Below, one piece after another: positions 1-7,713 of a DNA stretch of 35,988 nt. Within the stretch, counting starts at the first letter, position 1. Every line of letters starts with the position of its first letter. Below the pieces are notes generated by a model, which did not search any database, was not told where the DNA came from, and saw nothing but the letters and a program-made list of their open reading frames with translations. The position numbers and the translations under genes were made by a program. The stretch comes from an uncultured Collinsella sp. Lineage in GTDB: Bacteria; Actinomycetota; Coriobacteriia; Coriobacteriales; Coriobacteriaceae. The stretch lies in NCBI GenBank assembly GCA_937925715.1, contig CALAMG010000006.1, positions 1 through 35,988 of the forward strand. Direction: 5' to 3'.

Positions 1-33
1 GTCAGCCCGTGGGAGGCCAGGGCGCCGCTGACC
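1..33 (+). rRNA. rrf: 5S ribosomal RNA, 3' end (partial)
   Basis: The first 33 bases resemble the 3' third of an actinobacterial 5S rRNA: a GTGGGAG segment, an AGG, then GCGCCGCTGACC, which would pair with a 5' GGTCAGCGGC start lying outside the window. A short hairpin (GACGGC/GCCGTC) and a strong terminator follow, as expected at the end of an rRNA operon. Only a fragment is visible and no reading frame here makes sense as a protein end. The call rests on motif resemblance and is moderately confident. Confidence 0.6.
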
Positions 34-68
34 GGTGGACGGCACCGAGCCGTCGATCGACTTGAAGA

Positions 69-102
69 AGGGGGGAGGCCTCGCGGCCTCCCCCCTTTTT
101 TT
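69..102 (+). terminator. Intrinsic terminator after the 5S rRNA
   Basis: A perfect 12-bp G/C-rich stem (69-80 with 85-96) with a TCGC tetraloop is followed by a run of T. It closes the upstream transcription unit, probably the rRNA operon, before the acpS promoter. Confidence 0.92.
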
Positions 103-148
103 GTTTAAAGCCAGATCTAACAAACACGCTGTGTTTTATGACCCTCGT

Positions 149-178
149 TTGTCGCATCTTCCGTTAACGGGCTACAAT
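149..178 (+). promoter_or_regulatory. Sigma-70-type promoter of the acpS-tsaD operon
   Basis: TTGTCG (149-154) and TACAAT (173-178) are 18 bp apart, 30 bp upstream of the acpS start and downstream of the rRNA terminator. The following genes are nearly contiguous, so this may drive all six. The -35 box matches the consensus at 4 of 6 positions and the -10 box at 5 of 6. Confidence 0.6.
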
Positions 179-207
179 AACTTAGTCTGTGCAATCTGGA
201 GGTGAAC

Positions 208-747
208 ATGGCTGAAGCTGGTATCGGCGTTGATATCGTCGAGATTTCCCGCATGAAATCAATCCTTGAAAAGACACCGTTGTTTGCTCGGCGTGTGTTT
301 ACCGAAGAAGAGTGCGCATATTGCGACGCTTCATCGCGTCCTGCGGCGCACTATGCGAGCCGTTTTGCTTCTCGTGAAGCGGTTCTCAAGGCTCTTGGTA
401 CGGGCTTTAGTCAGGGCGTCGGCCGTAAAGACGTCTCGGTAACGCGTGATAAGCTCGGAAAGCCTAAAGCAGTGCTTTCGGGTCGAGCGCTCGAGATTGC
501 TCAAGAGTTGGGTGTCGTTGAAGTTGCGCTTTCCATTACCTTGACGGGTGATTTGGCCGTAGCCAATGCCATTGCGATCACTGAGGATGCTCGACCTAAG
601 CCTAAGGAAGAAAAGGTGAGCACCAAGGAACGCGTTGCACAAACATATAAAGAGGCTCGCTCGGTTTTAGATGAGCTTGAGCAACTGCAAAATTCAGCTT
701 TGACGGAGCACCAGGGCGATGCTTCGCAAGATACGCTAGGAGCATAG
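208..747 (+). CDS. acpS: Holo-[acyl-carrier-protein] synthase with C-terminal extension
   Basis: This enzyme transfers 4'-phosphopantetheine from CoA to the serine of apo-ACP, activating it for cytosolic fatty-acid synthesis. The N-terminal GIGVDIVEI motif carries the metal-binding Asp9, and FASREAVLKAL carries Glu57. The family's C-terminal 'SxSHT' strand reads LSITLTGDLAVA here, so the usual His is not obvious. The ATG at 208 is chosen because GGAGG at 198-202 sits 5 nt upstream; an in-frame GTG at 202 would overlap that site. At 179 residues it is about 50 longer than a typical AcpS. Residues 130-179 form a charged, Lys/Glu-rich helical tail of unknown role. Its stop codon abuts the ATG of the next gene, so the two are probably translationally coupled. 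Confidence 0.9.
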   Translation: MAEAGIGVDIVEISRMKSILEKTPLFARRVFTEEECAYCDASSRPAAHYASRFASREAVLKALGTGFSQGVGRKDVSVTRDKLGKPKAVLSGRALEIAQELGVVEVALSITLTGDLAVANAIAITEDARPKPKEEKVSTKERVAQTYKEARSVLDELEQLQNSALTEHQGDASQDTLGA

Positions 748-2364
748 ATGAAACCGGTTTTGAGTACCGAGGAAGTCGTTCGCCTCGAGGATATTATCGA
801 ACGCGAAGGAACTTCGAAGGCCGAACTTATGGAACTGGCGGGTGAGTTTGCTGCTACTGAAATTCTAAAACTCAATCCCGATCGCGTCCTTGTTCTGGTC
901 GGTTTTGGCAACAACGGTGGCGACGGCTGGGTCGCGGCTGATATCTTGAGTCATAAGGGCGTTGACGTGGATATCGTGTCTCCGGTTGAGCCGGATGAGA
1001 TTCCCGCCGCTCTGGCTCGCCATGTTGCCCGCCGTACCGCCGGTCGTGACGTACATGTGTGCGTCGGTCCCTCACGAGATGAGCTTGAGGTTTTGATCGA
1101 TAAGGCCGACGTTGTTGTTGACGCTATTTTTGGTACCGGTTTCCACGGTGACCTGCGTGCGCCGTTTTCCATCTGGATTCCGACGGTTAACGACTGCGCC
1201 GACCATGTGGTGTCCATCGATGTTCCTTCGGGTCTGAATGCCGAAACCGGTGTTGTCGACGACGACTGCATCCGTGCCGAGCGTACCGTCACGATGATCA
1301 CGCCCAAGATTGGCCTCTACAGCGCTGATGGCCCCGAGTACGCCGGTGATCTGGTGTGCGGTAGCCTCTATGATCGCCTTGATGAGGTCATCGATGATGT
1401 CGATCATGCCGCCGAGATTGTCGAGCCCGGTGACCTGGTGGATTTCTTTGCTCCGCTGCCCACGAATATCGATAAGTATTCTCGCGGTTCCGTCCTTATT
1501 GTTGCCGGCTCGGCGCAGTATCCTGGCGCTGCCATCATGGCCGCCAAGTCTGCTGCCCGCGCGGGTGCCGGCTATGTGGCTGTCGCGACGCCCGATGCGT
1601 GCGCCAATCTTATTCGTATGGCACTTCCCTCGATTCCGGTTTTTGCTATTCCGTCCGATTCCCGCGGCTCTTTTGGTGCCGCTGCTCGTATGACCGTGTG
1701 CGAGATTGCAAAGAAGTACAGCTGCGTACTGTGCGGTCCCGGCATGACGACGTCTGCCGGTGCCATGCAGGTGGTTTCGGGCTTGTTAGAGCTTGATGTG
1801 CCGTTGATCCTCGATGCCGATGCGCTCAACTGCCTTTCTAAGATTGCTATCGACGGTATCGATAGCAACCCTGAGATGTACCGCCGTGAGCAGCCGCTCG
1901 TCATGACGCCGCACTATCGCGAGCTTTCGCGCTTGGTTGCCGGTGACGAGGTTAACGATCTGGGGACTGCAATTGCGGCCGCGCAGAAGGTTGTCTGGGC
2001 TGCTGGCTCCGACAATCTCGTGGTTATTGCCAAGGGGCCGACGACGGCTATCTGTGGCGTTGAGCGCGTGCTTTTGCCGCTCTCGGGTCCGGCGTCGTTG
2101 GCGACTGCCGGTTCGGGCGATGTTCTTGCGGGCATTTTGGCTGGCACACTGGCTACCATGCGTGATGAGATGGATCGCTGGGAGCTGCTGTATTCGTATG
2201 CCGTTGCGCTTCACAGCTACGCGGGTTTTGCCGCGGCGACGGAGTATGGTGAGAAGAGTGTTATTGCAACCGACCTGATCGACTTGATCGGTCCTGCCAT
2301 GGAATTGGCGGCAAAGGATGCACTCGATGATCTGGGAATCATGGACGAAGGGTCGGATGACTAA
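748..2364 (+). CDS. nnr: Bifunctional NAD(P)H-hydrate epimerase / ADP-dependent dehydratase
   Basis: This protein repairs hydrated NADH and NADPH. The N-terminal YjeF_N domain (about 1-220) epimerises the R and S hydrates. The C-terminal ribokinase-like domain (about 235-525) dehydrates the S form using ADP. In the N-domain, GNNGGDG (about 54-60), DAIFGTG and IDVPSGLNAETG are visible. In the C-domain, GSVLIVAGS, CGPGM, LDADALN, MTPHYREL and GSGDVLAG (455-462, with the likely catalytic Asp458) are visible. At 538 residues it is slightly longer than E. coli Nnr but has the same domain order. It starts immediately after the acpS stop and ends 2 nt before alr, so it is in the same operon. Confidence 0.94.
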   Translation: MKPVLSTEEVVRLEDIIEREGTSKAELMELAGEFAATEILKLNPDRVLVLVGFGNNGGDGWVAADILSHKGVDVDIVSPVEPDEIPAALARHVARRTAGRDVHVCVGPSRDELEVLIDKADVVVDAIFGTGFHGDLRAPFSIWIPTVNDCADHVVSIDVPSGLNAETGVVDDDCIRAERTVTMITPKIGLYSADGPEYAGDLVCGSLYDRLDEVIDDVDHAAEIVEPGDLVDFFAPLPTNIDKYSRGSVLIVAGSAQYPGAAIMAAKSAARAGAGYVAVATPDACANLIRMALPSIPVFAIPSDSRGSFGAAARMTVCEIAKKYSCVLCGPGMTTSAGAMQVVSGLLELDVPLILDADALNCLSKIAIDGIDSNPEMYRREQPLVMTPHYRELSRLVAGDEVNDLGTAIAAAQKVVWAAGSDNLVVIAKGPTTAICGVERVLLPLSGPASLATAGSGDVLAGILAGTLATMRDEMDRWELLYSYAVALHSYAGFAAATEYGEKSVIATDLIDLIGPAMELAAKDALDDLGIMDEGSDD

Positions 2365-2366
2365 TC

Positions 2367-3512
2367 ATGAATAAAGCCGATTTGACGCGCTGGTCCTGGG
2401 TTGAGATTGACCGAGGGGCGCTTCGCCGCAACACGAGGGCTTACAAGAACCTGCTCGATCCACGTCAGCGACTGTGCTGCGTGGTCAAGGCCGATGCCTA
2501 TGGACATGGTGCCGTCGAGTGCGCCAAAATCATGTATTCGGCCGGTGCCGACATGTTTGCCGTGGCGACGGTTAGTGAAGGCGTTGAGCTTCGACAGGGC
2601 GGGATCACAAAACCCATCCTGATCCTAAGCGAGCCGCCTATCGAGGCTATTCCCACACTGCTTGAGTTTGACATTATGCCTTCGGTCTATACGTCCGATT
2701 TCGCCCTTGCCTATGGCGAGTGCGCTGTCGCGGCAGGCAAGGTTGGCAAGTACCATCTAGCCATCGAGACGGGCATGAACCGTATCGGTGTTCACTACAC
2801 GCAGGTGCTCGACTTTGTTCGTGGCATTAGCTTCCATCGCGGTATCCAGTGTGATGGCGTCTTTACGCACTTCGCCACGGCCGATGAACCTTCGGGTTGG
2901 GACTATAAACTGCAGTGCCAACGCTTTACCGAAGCCGTTCAAGCCATTAAGGACGCGGGTTTTGAGTGCGGCATCGTGCACTGTGCCAACACGCCGTCCT
3001 CGATGCTCGATCCCTCTATGCATTTTGATATGATTCGCGCCGGCGTTGGTTTGTATGGCATGCAACCGTGCGAGCTGAGCAGCCGTGTGATGCAGCTGGA
3101 CCCCGTCATGAGCGTTCATGCGCGCGTGACGCGTGTGGCACATCCTGCAATGGGCGAAGGCGTGGGCTATGGATTTACCTATCGCGTGCCGCGCACACGC
3201 GTTCAGATTTGCACGCTGCCGATTGGATATGCCGACGGTCTTTCGCGTACGCTCTCCAATCGTATGGACGTGCTGTATCGCGGTGAACGTGTGCGTCAGG
3301 TGGGTAACATCTGCATGGACCAGTTTATGGTCGCCATCCAGTCCAATCCGGCGCATGAGATTCCCGAGGCCGAGTATGGCGACGAGATGATCATTATCGG
3401 CCGCGACGGTGATGCCGAGATCACCATGGACGAGATGGCGCGCCTGCGCGGCACGATTAACTACGAGGTTGCTTGCGGCTTTGGCATGCGTCTCGACAAG
3501 GTCTACGTGTAG
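2367..3512 (+). CDS. alr: Alanine racemase
   Basis: A PLP-dependent enzyme that interconverts L- and D-alanine to supply D-Ala for peptidoglycan. The PLP lysine is Lys41 in VVKADAYGHG and the second catalytic base is Tyr268 in GVGYGFTY. MNRIGVH, FTHFATAD, PIGYADG and VGNICMDQ are further family motifs. The 381-residue length is typical of this fold type III enzyme (TIM barrel, then a beta domain). It begins 2 nt after the nnr stop. The acpS-nnr-alr-tsaE order resembles gene clusters seen in other Gram-positive bacteria. Confidence 0.96.
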   Translation: MNKADLTRWSWVEIDRGALRRNTRAYKNLLDPRQRLCCVVKADAYGHGAVECAKIMYSAGADMFAVATVSEGVELRQGGITKPILILSEPPIEAIPTLLEFDIMPSVYTSDFALAYGECAVAAGKVGKYHLAIETGMNRIGVHYTQVLDFVRGISFHRGIQCDGVFTHFATADEPSGWDYKLQCQRFTEAVQAIKDAGFECGIVHCANTPSSMLDPSMHFDMIRAGVGLYGMQPCELSSRVMQLDPVMSVHARVTRVAHPAMGEGVGYGFTYRVPRTRVQICTLPIGYADGLSRTLSNRMDVLYRGERVRQVGNICMDQFMVAIQSNPAHEIPEAEYGDEMIIIGRDGDAEITMDEMARLRGTINYEVACGFGMRLDKVYV

Positions 3513-3520
3513 GAGCCGCT

Positions 3521-4141
3521 ATGGGTGTCATGCACATCCCCGGACATAGTCACCAGGCGCCGCGCGAGGTTGCGCTCGAGGAGATTGAGGCTGTTTTAGG
3601 CGACTGTCATCTCTGCCAGCTCTATCAGTCGCGCCATAACATCGTGTTTGGTGTGGGAAACCCCCACGCCCGCGTCATGTTTATCGGTGAGGCGCCGGGG
3701 CGTAACGAGGATCTGCAAGGCGAACCGTTTGTGGGGGCGGCGGGCGAGGATCTCAACGGCATTCTGTCGCTGGCTGGCCTCAAGCGCGAAGACGTCTACA
3801 TTGCCAACGTGCTCAAGTGTCGCCCACCGGGAAATCGCAATCCTCGGCCCGAGGAAGTGCTGGCCTGTTCACCGTTTTTGCGTGAGCAGATTCGAAGCAT
3901 TTGGCCCGATATCATCGTGACGCTCGGTAACCCCGCGACGCACTTTGTGCTTAAGACCGAGATCGGCATCACCAAGCTGCGCGGCAGGTTCCATCAAATG
4001 GGGCATTTTGTGGTGATGCCCACGTTCCATCCGGCGGCGGCGCTGCGTAATCCGGCGTGGCAGGAGCTGCTGGAGGAAGACTTTAAGATGCTGGGCGACT
4101 ATCTGGAGCGGCATCCCGCGCCAGAGGGTGCCTCGGAATAA
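3521..4141 (+). CDS. Family 4 (Fe-S) uracil-DNA glycosylase
   Basis: This enzyme removes uracil from DNA to start base-excision repair. The four cysteines expected to bind the [4Fe-4S] cluster are visible: Cys29 and Cys32 (CHLC), Cys100 (KCRPPGNRNP) and Cys116 (ACSPF). The active-site motif GEAPGRNED lies at 56-64 and the C-terminal HPAAAL at 170-175. The start at 3521 is preferred because AGGAG at 3511-3515, overlapping the alr stop, gives good spacing; an upstream ATG at 3473 lies inside alr. The product is 206 residues. It also resembles the related phage SPO1 polymerase-type annotation, which is the same family. Confidence 0.92.
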   Translation: MGVMHIPGHSHQAPREVALEEIEAVLGDCHLCQLYQSRHNIVFGVGNPHARVMFIGEAPGRNEDLQGEPFVGAAGEDLNGILSLAGLKREDVYIANVLKCRPPGNRNPRPEEVLACSPFLREQIRSIWPDIIVTLGNPATHFVLKTEIGITKLRGRFHQMGHFVVMPTFHPAAALRNPAWQELLEEDFKMLGDYLERHPAPEGASE

Positions 4142-4153
4142 TAAGGAGCATAT

Positions 4154-4660
4154 ATGTCCCTGGAGCGCCTGGGGGTAGGTATTTATAAAACGGCTTGCTC
4201 TGCCGATACAGAGCATTTTGGCGAGCTGGTTGCGCCGTGCCTGGAAGATGGTGATGTGCTGATCTTGACCGGTGGTCTCGGGGTGGGCAAAACCCACTTT
4301 ACCAAGGGCGTTTCGCGTGGTCTGGGAGACGGCCATATGGTCACGAGCCCCACATTTGCACTCATGGCTGTTCATGACCAGGGGCGTATTCCGCTGTTCC
4401 ACTTTGACCTGTACCGTCTGGAGCATGCTTACGAGCTCGAGGATACGGGCATTTTCGATGTACTGGGCTATGAGGGTGCCTGTCTGTTGGAGTGGGGCGA
4501 ACAGTTCCAGGACGAACTGACAGACGAGTATCTTTCGGTAACACTTAAGCGTGATGAGAACGATAGCGACGTGCGAACGATAACGCTCGAGGCGCACGGC
4601 GAGCGCGCAGCGGAGCTTTCCGATTTGATTGATAAGGCTGTACAAGATGAGCTTGCATAA
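4154..4660 (+). CDS. tsaE: tRNA threonylcarbamoyladenosine biosynthesis ATPase TsaE
   Basis: TsaE is the ATPase that drives the TsaB-TsaD complex through cycles of t6A37 formation on ANN-decoding tRNAs. The P-loop is GGLGVGKTHF (40-49, Lys46), followed by the switch-like SPTFALM and FHFDLYRLE and by LLEWGEQF, all characteristic. A good AAGGAG Shine-Dalgarno lies 6 nt upstream. The 168-residue protein has about 15-20 C-terminal residues beyond the minimal family length. Its last 14 bases overlap the start of the tsaB-rimI-tsaD fusion, which supports co-translation with its partners. Confidence 0.95.
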   Translation: MSLERLGVGIYKTACSADTEHFGELVAPCLEDGDVLILTGGLGVGKTHFTKGVSRGLGDGHMVTSPTFALMAVHDQGRIPLFHFDLYRLEHAYELEDTGIFDVLGYEGACLLEWGEQFQDELTDEYLSVTLKRDENDSDVRTITLEAHGERAAELSDLIDKAVQDELA

Positions 4661-7031
4661 CGATTACGCGCTGGTGGTGGCGCTCGATACTTCGACCGAT
4701 ATGCTTGCCTGCGCGGCAAGCTGGATTGATGGGCAGACGGGCGAGGCGAAGCTGGTGAGTGGCGACCATATGTGCCGTCGCCATGCCAATGTGGAGCTCG
4801 TGAATACTGTTGATGGCGTGCTGAAGCAGGCCGGCCTGGACCGTGCTGACGTGGGCAGTTACGTCGTCGGTCGCGGTCCGGGTTCGTTTACCGGCGTGCG
4901 TATCGGCATTTCCACCGCCAAGGGCCTGGCGCGCGGTGCCAACGTGCCGCTGTTGGGTGTGTCGACGCTCGATGCCTGCGCATGGACCGCGTGGAAGGCT
5001 GGCGTGCGTGGCAAGCTCGGCATTCTGGCCGATGCCATGCGCGGCGAGGTGTATCCGGCTTTGTATGTGCTGAGCGACGAGGGCCCCGAGCGTCAGTTTG
5101 AGCGCGAGCACGTGGTCAAGGCTGCCGTGGCGCTTGATGAGTGGCGTCAAGCCGCGGACTGGGATCAGGTTCAGCTGACTGGCGACGGTCTCGTGCGTTA
5201 TGGCAAGCTGTTGGGCGAGGATGAGGCCGCTCGCTGCGTAGAGCGCGGCTTGTGGTGGCCTTCGGGCGAGGGTCTCCTCCTTGCGCATGTCGCGGGTGAC
5301 GGCGACCCGGCCCGCGTCCTACCGATCTATACGCGCCTTTCTGACGCCGAGGAAAACGAGCGCAAACGCCTCGGTCTTGCCGAGAGCGCGCAGAGCGAAA
5401 TTACGGGCGTCGCCGATGAGCTCGCTGGTCGCCATCTGCAATTCCGCCCCATGGGTGCGGCGGATGCCGAGGGTGCGAGTGCGCTGGAGGCCGCCTGCTT
5501 TGAAGGCGCTGGGCACGAGGCATGGACGCCAGGCATGTTCCTGTCTGAGCTGGGCGAGGATGTTGCGGCGCCGCGCAGCTGGTGGGTGGCGCACGACGAC
5601 GGTCAGCTGCTGGGGCTTGCCGGTGGCATGGTCGTAGACGGCGACGTGCAGATTCTGGATGTTGCCGTCGACCCGAAGCATCGCCGCGAGGGTATTGCCC
5701 GCAAGCTGCTGTCGCACGTGAGCTACGATGCCCAGATGCTCGGCTGCACCACGGCTTCGCTCGAGGTCGAGGACGGCAATGAGGGCGCTATTGCGCTCTA
5801 TGCTTCCCTGGGCTTTACCGAGGCGGGCCTCCGCCGCGGTTACTACGGTGTTGGCAAAGATGCCATCGTCATGACGGCGCCGCTGCCCTTGGTGCTCCCG
5901 GTCGACAACGCTTCGCCCGAGCCGACGGCGGCTGAGCAGCGTGTATGGCCGCTACCTGCACCCGAGCGCACCGTTGAGGAGCGCGCCGAAATTGAGCGCC
6001 GTCGCCTGGTGCTTGCCATCGAGAGTTCGTGCGATGAGACGGCTGTGGCGATTATCGATGCGGACGGTAATATGCTGGCCAATCAGGTTTCGACGCAGAT
6101 TGATTTTCATGCCCGTTTTGGCGGCGTAGTGCCCGAGATCGCTTCGCGCAAGCACGTTGAGGTTATCGTGAGCGTCGTGGACGCGGCGCTCGAGGATGCC
6201 GCAGCATCGCTTGGTCTTGAGGGCGGGGCCATCGCGCCGAGCGAACTCGCCGCTGTTGGCGTGACACAGGGTCCGGGCCTGGTGGGCGCTCTGGTGGTGG
6301 GCGTCGCCTTCGCCAAGGGCTTTGCCTACGCTGCCGGCAAGCCGCTCGTGTGCGTCAATCACCTTGAGGGCCATCTGTTTGCCAACCTGCTGGCGCAGCC
6401 CGATCTCAAGCCGCCGTTTATCTTCACGCTCGTCTCGGGCGGTCATACCATGCTTGTTCACGTCAAGGCGTGGGGCGACTACGAGGTGCTCGGCGAGACG
6501 CTCGACGATGCCGTGGGTGAGGCCTTCGACAAGGTGGCTAAGGCGCTGGGCCTGGGCTATCCCGGCGGCCCCATCATCTCCAAGCTCGCCGAGACGGGCA
6601 ACCCCAAGGCGATTGATTTCCCCCGTGCGCTTAACAGCAGGGGGGACTATCGCTTCTCGCTCTCGGGTCTCAAGACGGCGGTGACGCTCTACATCGAGCA
6701 GGAGACCAAGGCCGGGCGCACGATTCATCTGCCCGACCTGGCGGCTTCGTTTGAGGCTGCGGTCTTTGACGTTCAGTACAAGAAGGCCAAGAACGCGCTG
6801 CATGCCACCGGATGCAAGGAATACTGCATCGGTGGCGGCGTCTCGGCTAATCCGCATCTGCGCGAGATGATGATCAAGAAGCTCGGGCGCCAGGGCATCC
6901 GCGTGACGGTGCCGCCTCTCTCGGCATGCACCGACAACGCCGCCATGATCGCGGAGGTCGCCCGCCGTAAATTCGACCGAGGAGAAATCTCGCCGTTCGA
7001 CGTCGACGCCGATCCGAACATGACGCTGTAG
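4647..7031 (+). CDS. tsaD: TsaB-RimI-TsaD trifunctional fusion (t6A synthesis and N-acetyltransferase)
   Basis: One 794-residue polypeptide holds three normally separate proteins. Residues 1-255 are TsaB-like (LDTSTDML, then GRGPGSFTGVRIG), the non-catalytic partner. Residues about 263-412 are a RimI-type GNAT acetyltransferase (VDPKHRREGIARKLL acetyl-CoA loop, then NEGAIALYASLGF). Residues about 450-794 are TsaD, which transfers threonylcarbamoyl to A37. TsaD shows IESSCDETAVA, the metal ligands His572 and His576 (NHLEGH), LVSGGHT, GEAFDKVAKALGLGYPGGP and CIGGGVSANPHLRE. The ATG at 4647 overlaps tsaE by 14 nt; its ribosome site (AAGG at 4634-4637) is weak, which fits translational coupling. 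TsaC is not in the window. The fusion is known in some actinobacteria, and domain motifs appear intact in all three parts. Confidence 0.95.
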   Translation: MSLHNDYALVVALDTSTDMLACAASWIDGQTGEAKLVSGDHMCRRHANVELVNTVDGVLKQAGLDRADVGSYVVGRGPGSFTGVRIGISTAKGLARGANVPLLGVSTLDACAWTAWKAGVRGKLGILADAMRGEVYPALYVLSDEGPERQFEREHVVKAAVALDEWRQAADWDQVQLTGDGLVRYGKLLGEDEAARCVERGLWWPSGEGLLLAHVAGDGDPARVLPIYTRLSDAEENERKRLGLAESAQSEITGVADELAGRHLQFRPMGAADAEGASALEAACFEGAGHEAWTPGMFLSELGEDVAAPRSWWVAHDDGQLLGLAGGMVVDGDVQILDVAVDPKHRREGIARKLLSHVSYDAQMLGCTTASLEVEDGNEGAIALYASLGFTEAGLRRGYYGVGKDAIVMTAPLPLVLPVDNASPEPTAAEQRVWPLPAPERTVEERAEIERRRLVLAIESSCDETAVAIIDADGNMLANQVSTQIDFHARFGGVVPEIASRKHVEVIVSVVDAALEDAAASLGLEGGAIAPSELAAVGVTQGPGLVGALVVGVAFAKGFAYAAGKPLVCVNHLEGHLFANLLAQPDLKPPFIFTLVSGGHTMLVHVKAWGDYEVLGETLDDAVGEAFDKVAKALGLGYPGGPIISKLAETGNPKAIDFPRALNSRGDYRFSLSGLKTAVTLYIEQETKAGRTIHLPDLAASFEAAVFDVQYKKAKNALHATGCKEYCIGGGVSANPHLREMMIKKLGRQGIRVTVPPLSACTDNAAMIAEVARRKFDRGEISPFDVDADPNMTL

Positions 7032-7159
7032 CCGGTCAGGGCCGAGGACCTTTCTGTATCGATATAGCTTCTGAGCTGGTTTGGCGTCGACAACGTCCAG
7101 CAAGGTTAACAAGCCAGCGTCGAATTTCCGGCGTTCTTTAGCTGAAAGAAAAAGTTGGT

Positions 7160-7180
7160 GTGCGGAGCTTTGCTCCGCAC
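7160..7180 (+). other. Short perfect hairpin downstream of tsaD
   Basis: A 9-bp perfect stem (7160-7168 with 7172-7180) with a TTT loop lies 129 nt after the tsaD stop. No U-tract follows, so it is not a canonical terminator. It may help end or stabilise the operon transcript. From 7032 to here I see no gene. Confidence 0.5.
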
Positions 7181-7193
7181 ATTTGGGATGGGA

Positions 7194-7346
7194 GCCCCCG
7201 AGAGCGGCGGGAGCCGGGCGGCGCATATGAACTTTATCGCGAGTTCCGCACGCAAAGGAAAGCACTTAATGTGCTTTCCGTCTTGCGCAGGACTGTAGAG
7301 CAGGAAAGTTCATATGCGCCGCCCGGCTCCCGCCGCTCTCGGGGGC
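7194..7346 (-). repeat. Long palindromic element, copy A (inverted orientation)
   Basis: Two perfectly complementary 41-bp arms (7194-7234 and 7306-7346) flank a 71-nt core. Read on the minus strand, the core matches copies B (11951-12087) and C (29872-29996). It begins with CCTGCTCTACAGTCCTGC, has an inner hairpin with the ATTAA loop (stem GGAAAGCAC/GTGCTTTCC), and ends with GTGCGGAACTCGCGAT. The arms share no long sequence with the arms of B or C. It sits between tsaD and the cstA promoter, and its core orientation is opposite to both genes. I see no flanking target-site duplication. Confidence 0.9.
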
Positions 7347-7443
7347 ATCTCTCAAGCAAAAACTGTCGTTGGGTAAAGTCCGAGGTCAGTGGCGTTTTAT
7401 ACCGAGAAATTCAAAAAAGTTGAAAATTCATTACATATTTGCG

Positions 7444-7472
7444 TTGACTTTAGGTAACTAAAGTTTCATACT
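7444..7472 (+). promoter_or_regulatory. cstA promoter with an inverted repeat in its spacer
   Basis: TTGACT (7444-7449) and CATACT (7467-7472) are exactly 17 bp apart. The spacer holds a perfect 7-bp inverted repeat, ACTTTAG (7447-7453) and CTAAAGT (7458-7464), separated by GTAA. It overlaps the -35 box, a typical repressor position. Which protein binds is unknown. Confidence 0.65.
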
Positions 7473-7543
7473 CCTTTTCAACCACTGGGGGATGTGAACA
7501 CGCACGGATCGTTCACATCATGATTGAAGAGGATTTCTCAGAC

Positions 7544-7588
7544 ATGTTCACGCATCAGCTAAACATTATCAGCGTAGTAATTATCTGA
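7544..7588 (+). CDS. Putative 14-residue leader peptide, Ile/Val rich
   Basis: The ORF encodes MFTHQLNIISVVII and then TGA, with an AGAGGA ribosome-binding site at 7528-7533, about 10 nt upstream. Seven of 14 residues are branched-chain amino acids, and six of them (I, I, V, V, I, I) fall in the last seven codons. These end inside the right arm of the CGCATCAG/CTGATGCG hairpin, so a stalled ribosome would disrupt that stem. Position and composition resemble the ilv leader peptides of other bacteria. The start codon and spacing are acceptable but not strong; translation is inferred. Confidence 0.45.
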   Translation: MFTHQLNIISVVII

Positions 7589-7639
7589 TGCGGGTTAGCA
7601 CATACAGCTAGCCCGTACGATAACGGGCGGCTGATGAAG

Positions 7640-7678
7640 ATGAGGGCCGTCGAGCGCAACCGACGGCCCTCATTTTTT
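7640..7678 (+). terminator. Intrinsic terminator upstream of cstA
   Basis: A perfect 13-bp stem (7640-7652 with 7661-7673) with an 8-nt loop runs into six Ts, 36 nt before the cstA start. It lies between the promoter at 7444-7472 and cstA. It must therefore either be read through conditionally or end a small RNA. Confidence 0.9.
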
Positions 7679-7713
7679 ATGTCTGAGTAGTTCTTTTTAG
7701 AGGAGGAAATGTA

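Larger units (their letters stand above)
7477..7678 (+). promoter_or_regulatory. Putative transcription attenuator leader of cstA
   Basis: About 200 nt of leader between promoter and cstA contain a series of inverted repeats. These are GATGTGAAC/GTTCACATC (7491-7499, 7511-7519), CGCATCAG/CTGATGCG (7551-7558, 7585-7592), CGGGTTAGC with GCTAGCCCG (about 7591-7616), and finally an intrinsic terminator. Some pairings exclude one another: GCCCGT (7611-7616) can pair upstream or with ACGGGC (7623-7628), and CATCAG (7553-7558) can pair with CTGATG at 7585 or at 7631. A short Ile/Val-rich ORF lies within the first part. The layout is that of ribosome-mediated attenuation; a ligand-binding riboswitch is the alternative. 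Confidence 0.5.

Noticed and set aside
1..63. Protein-coding end of an upstream gene
   Set aside because: None of the three forward frames gives a recognisable C-terminus, whereas the first 33 bases resemble 5S rRNA.
5952..7265. A 437-codon open frame on the minus strand over tsaD
   Set aside because: It is antisense to the well-conserved TsaD domain, has no family motifs and runs into palindrome A.
7194..7346. Palindrome A as a retron or group II intron RNA
   Set aside because: No reverse transcriptase or intron-encoded protein is nearby, and the core lacks domain V-like or msr-msd signatures that I can see.
7160..7423. Short ORF through palindrome A (REFRTQRKALNVLSV)
   Set aside because: A similar peptide appears from palindrome C in another frame context, so the similarity comes from the repeated DNA element, not from a protein.
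7491..7519. GATGTGAAC/GTTCACATC as a CRP site
   Set aside because: The half-sites are 11 bp apart and lie downstream of the promoter, so the spacing does not fit CRP; an RNA stem in the leader is more likely.
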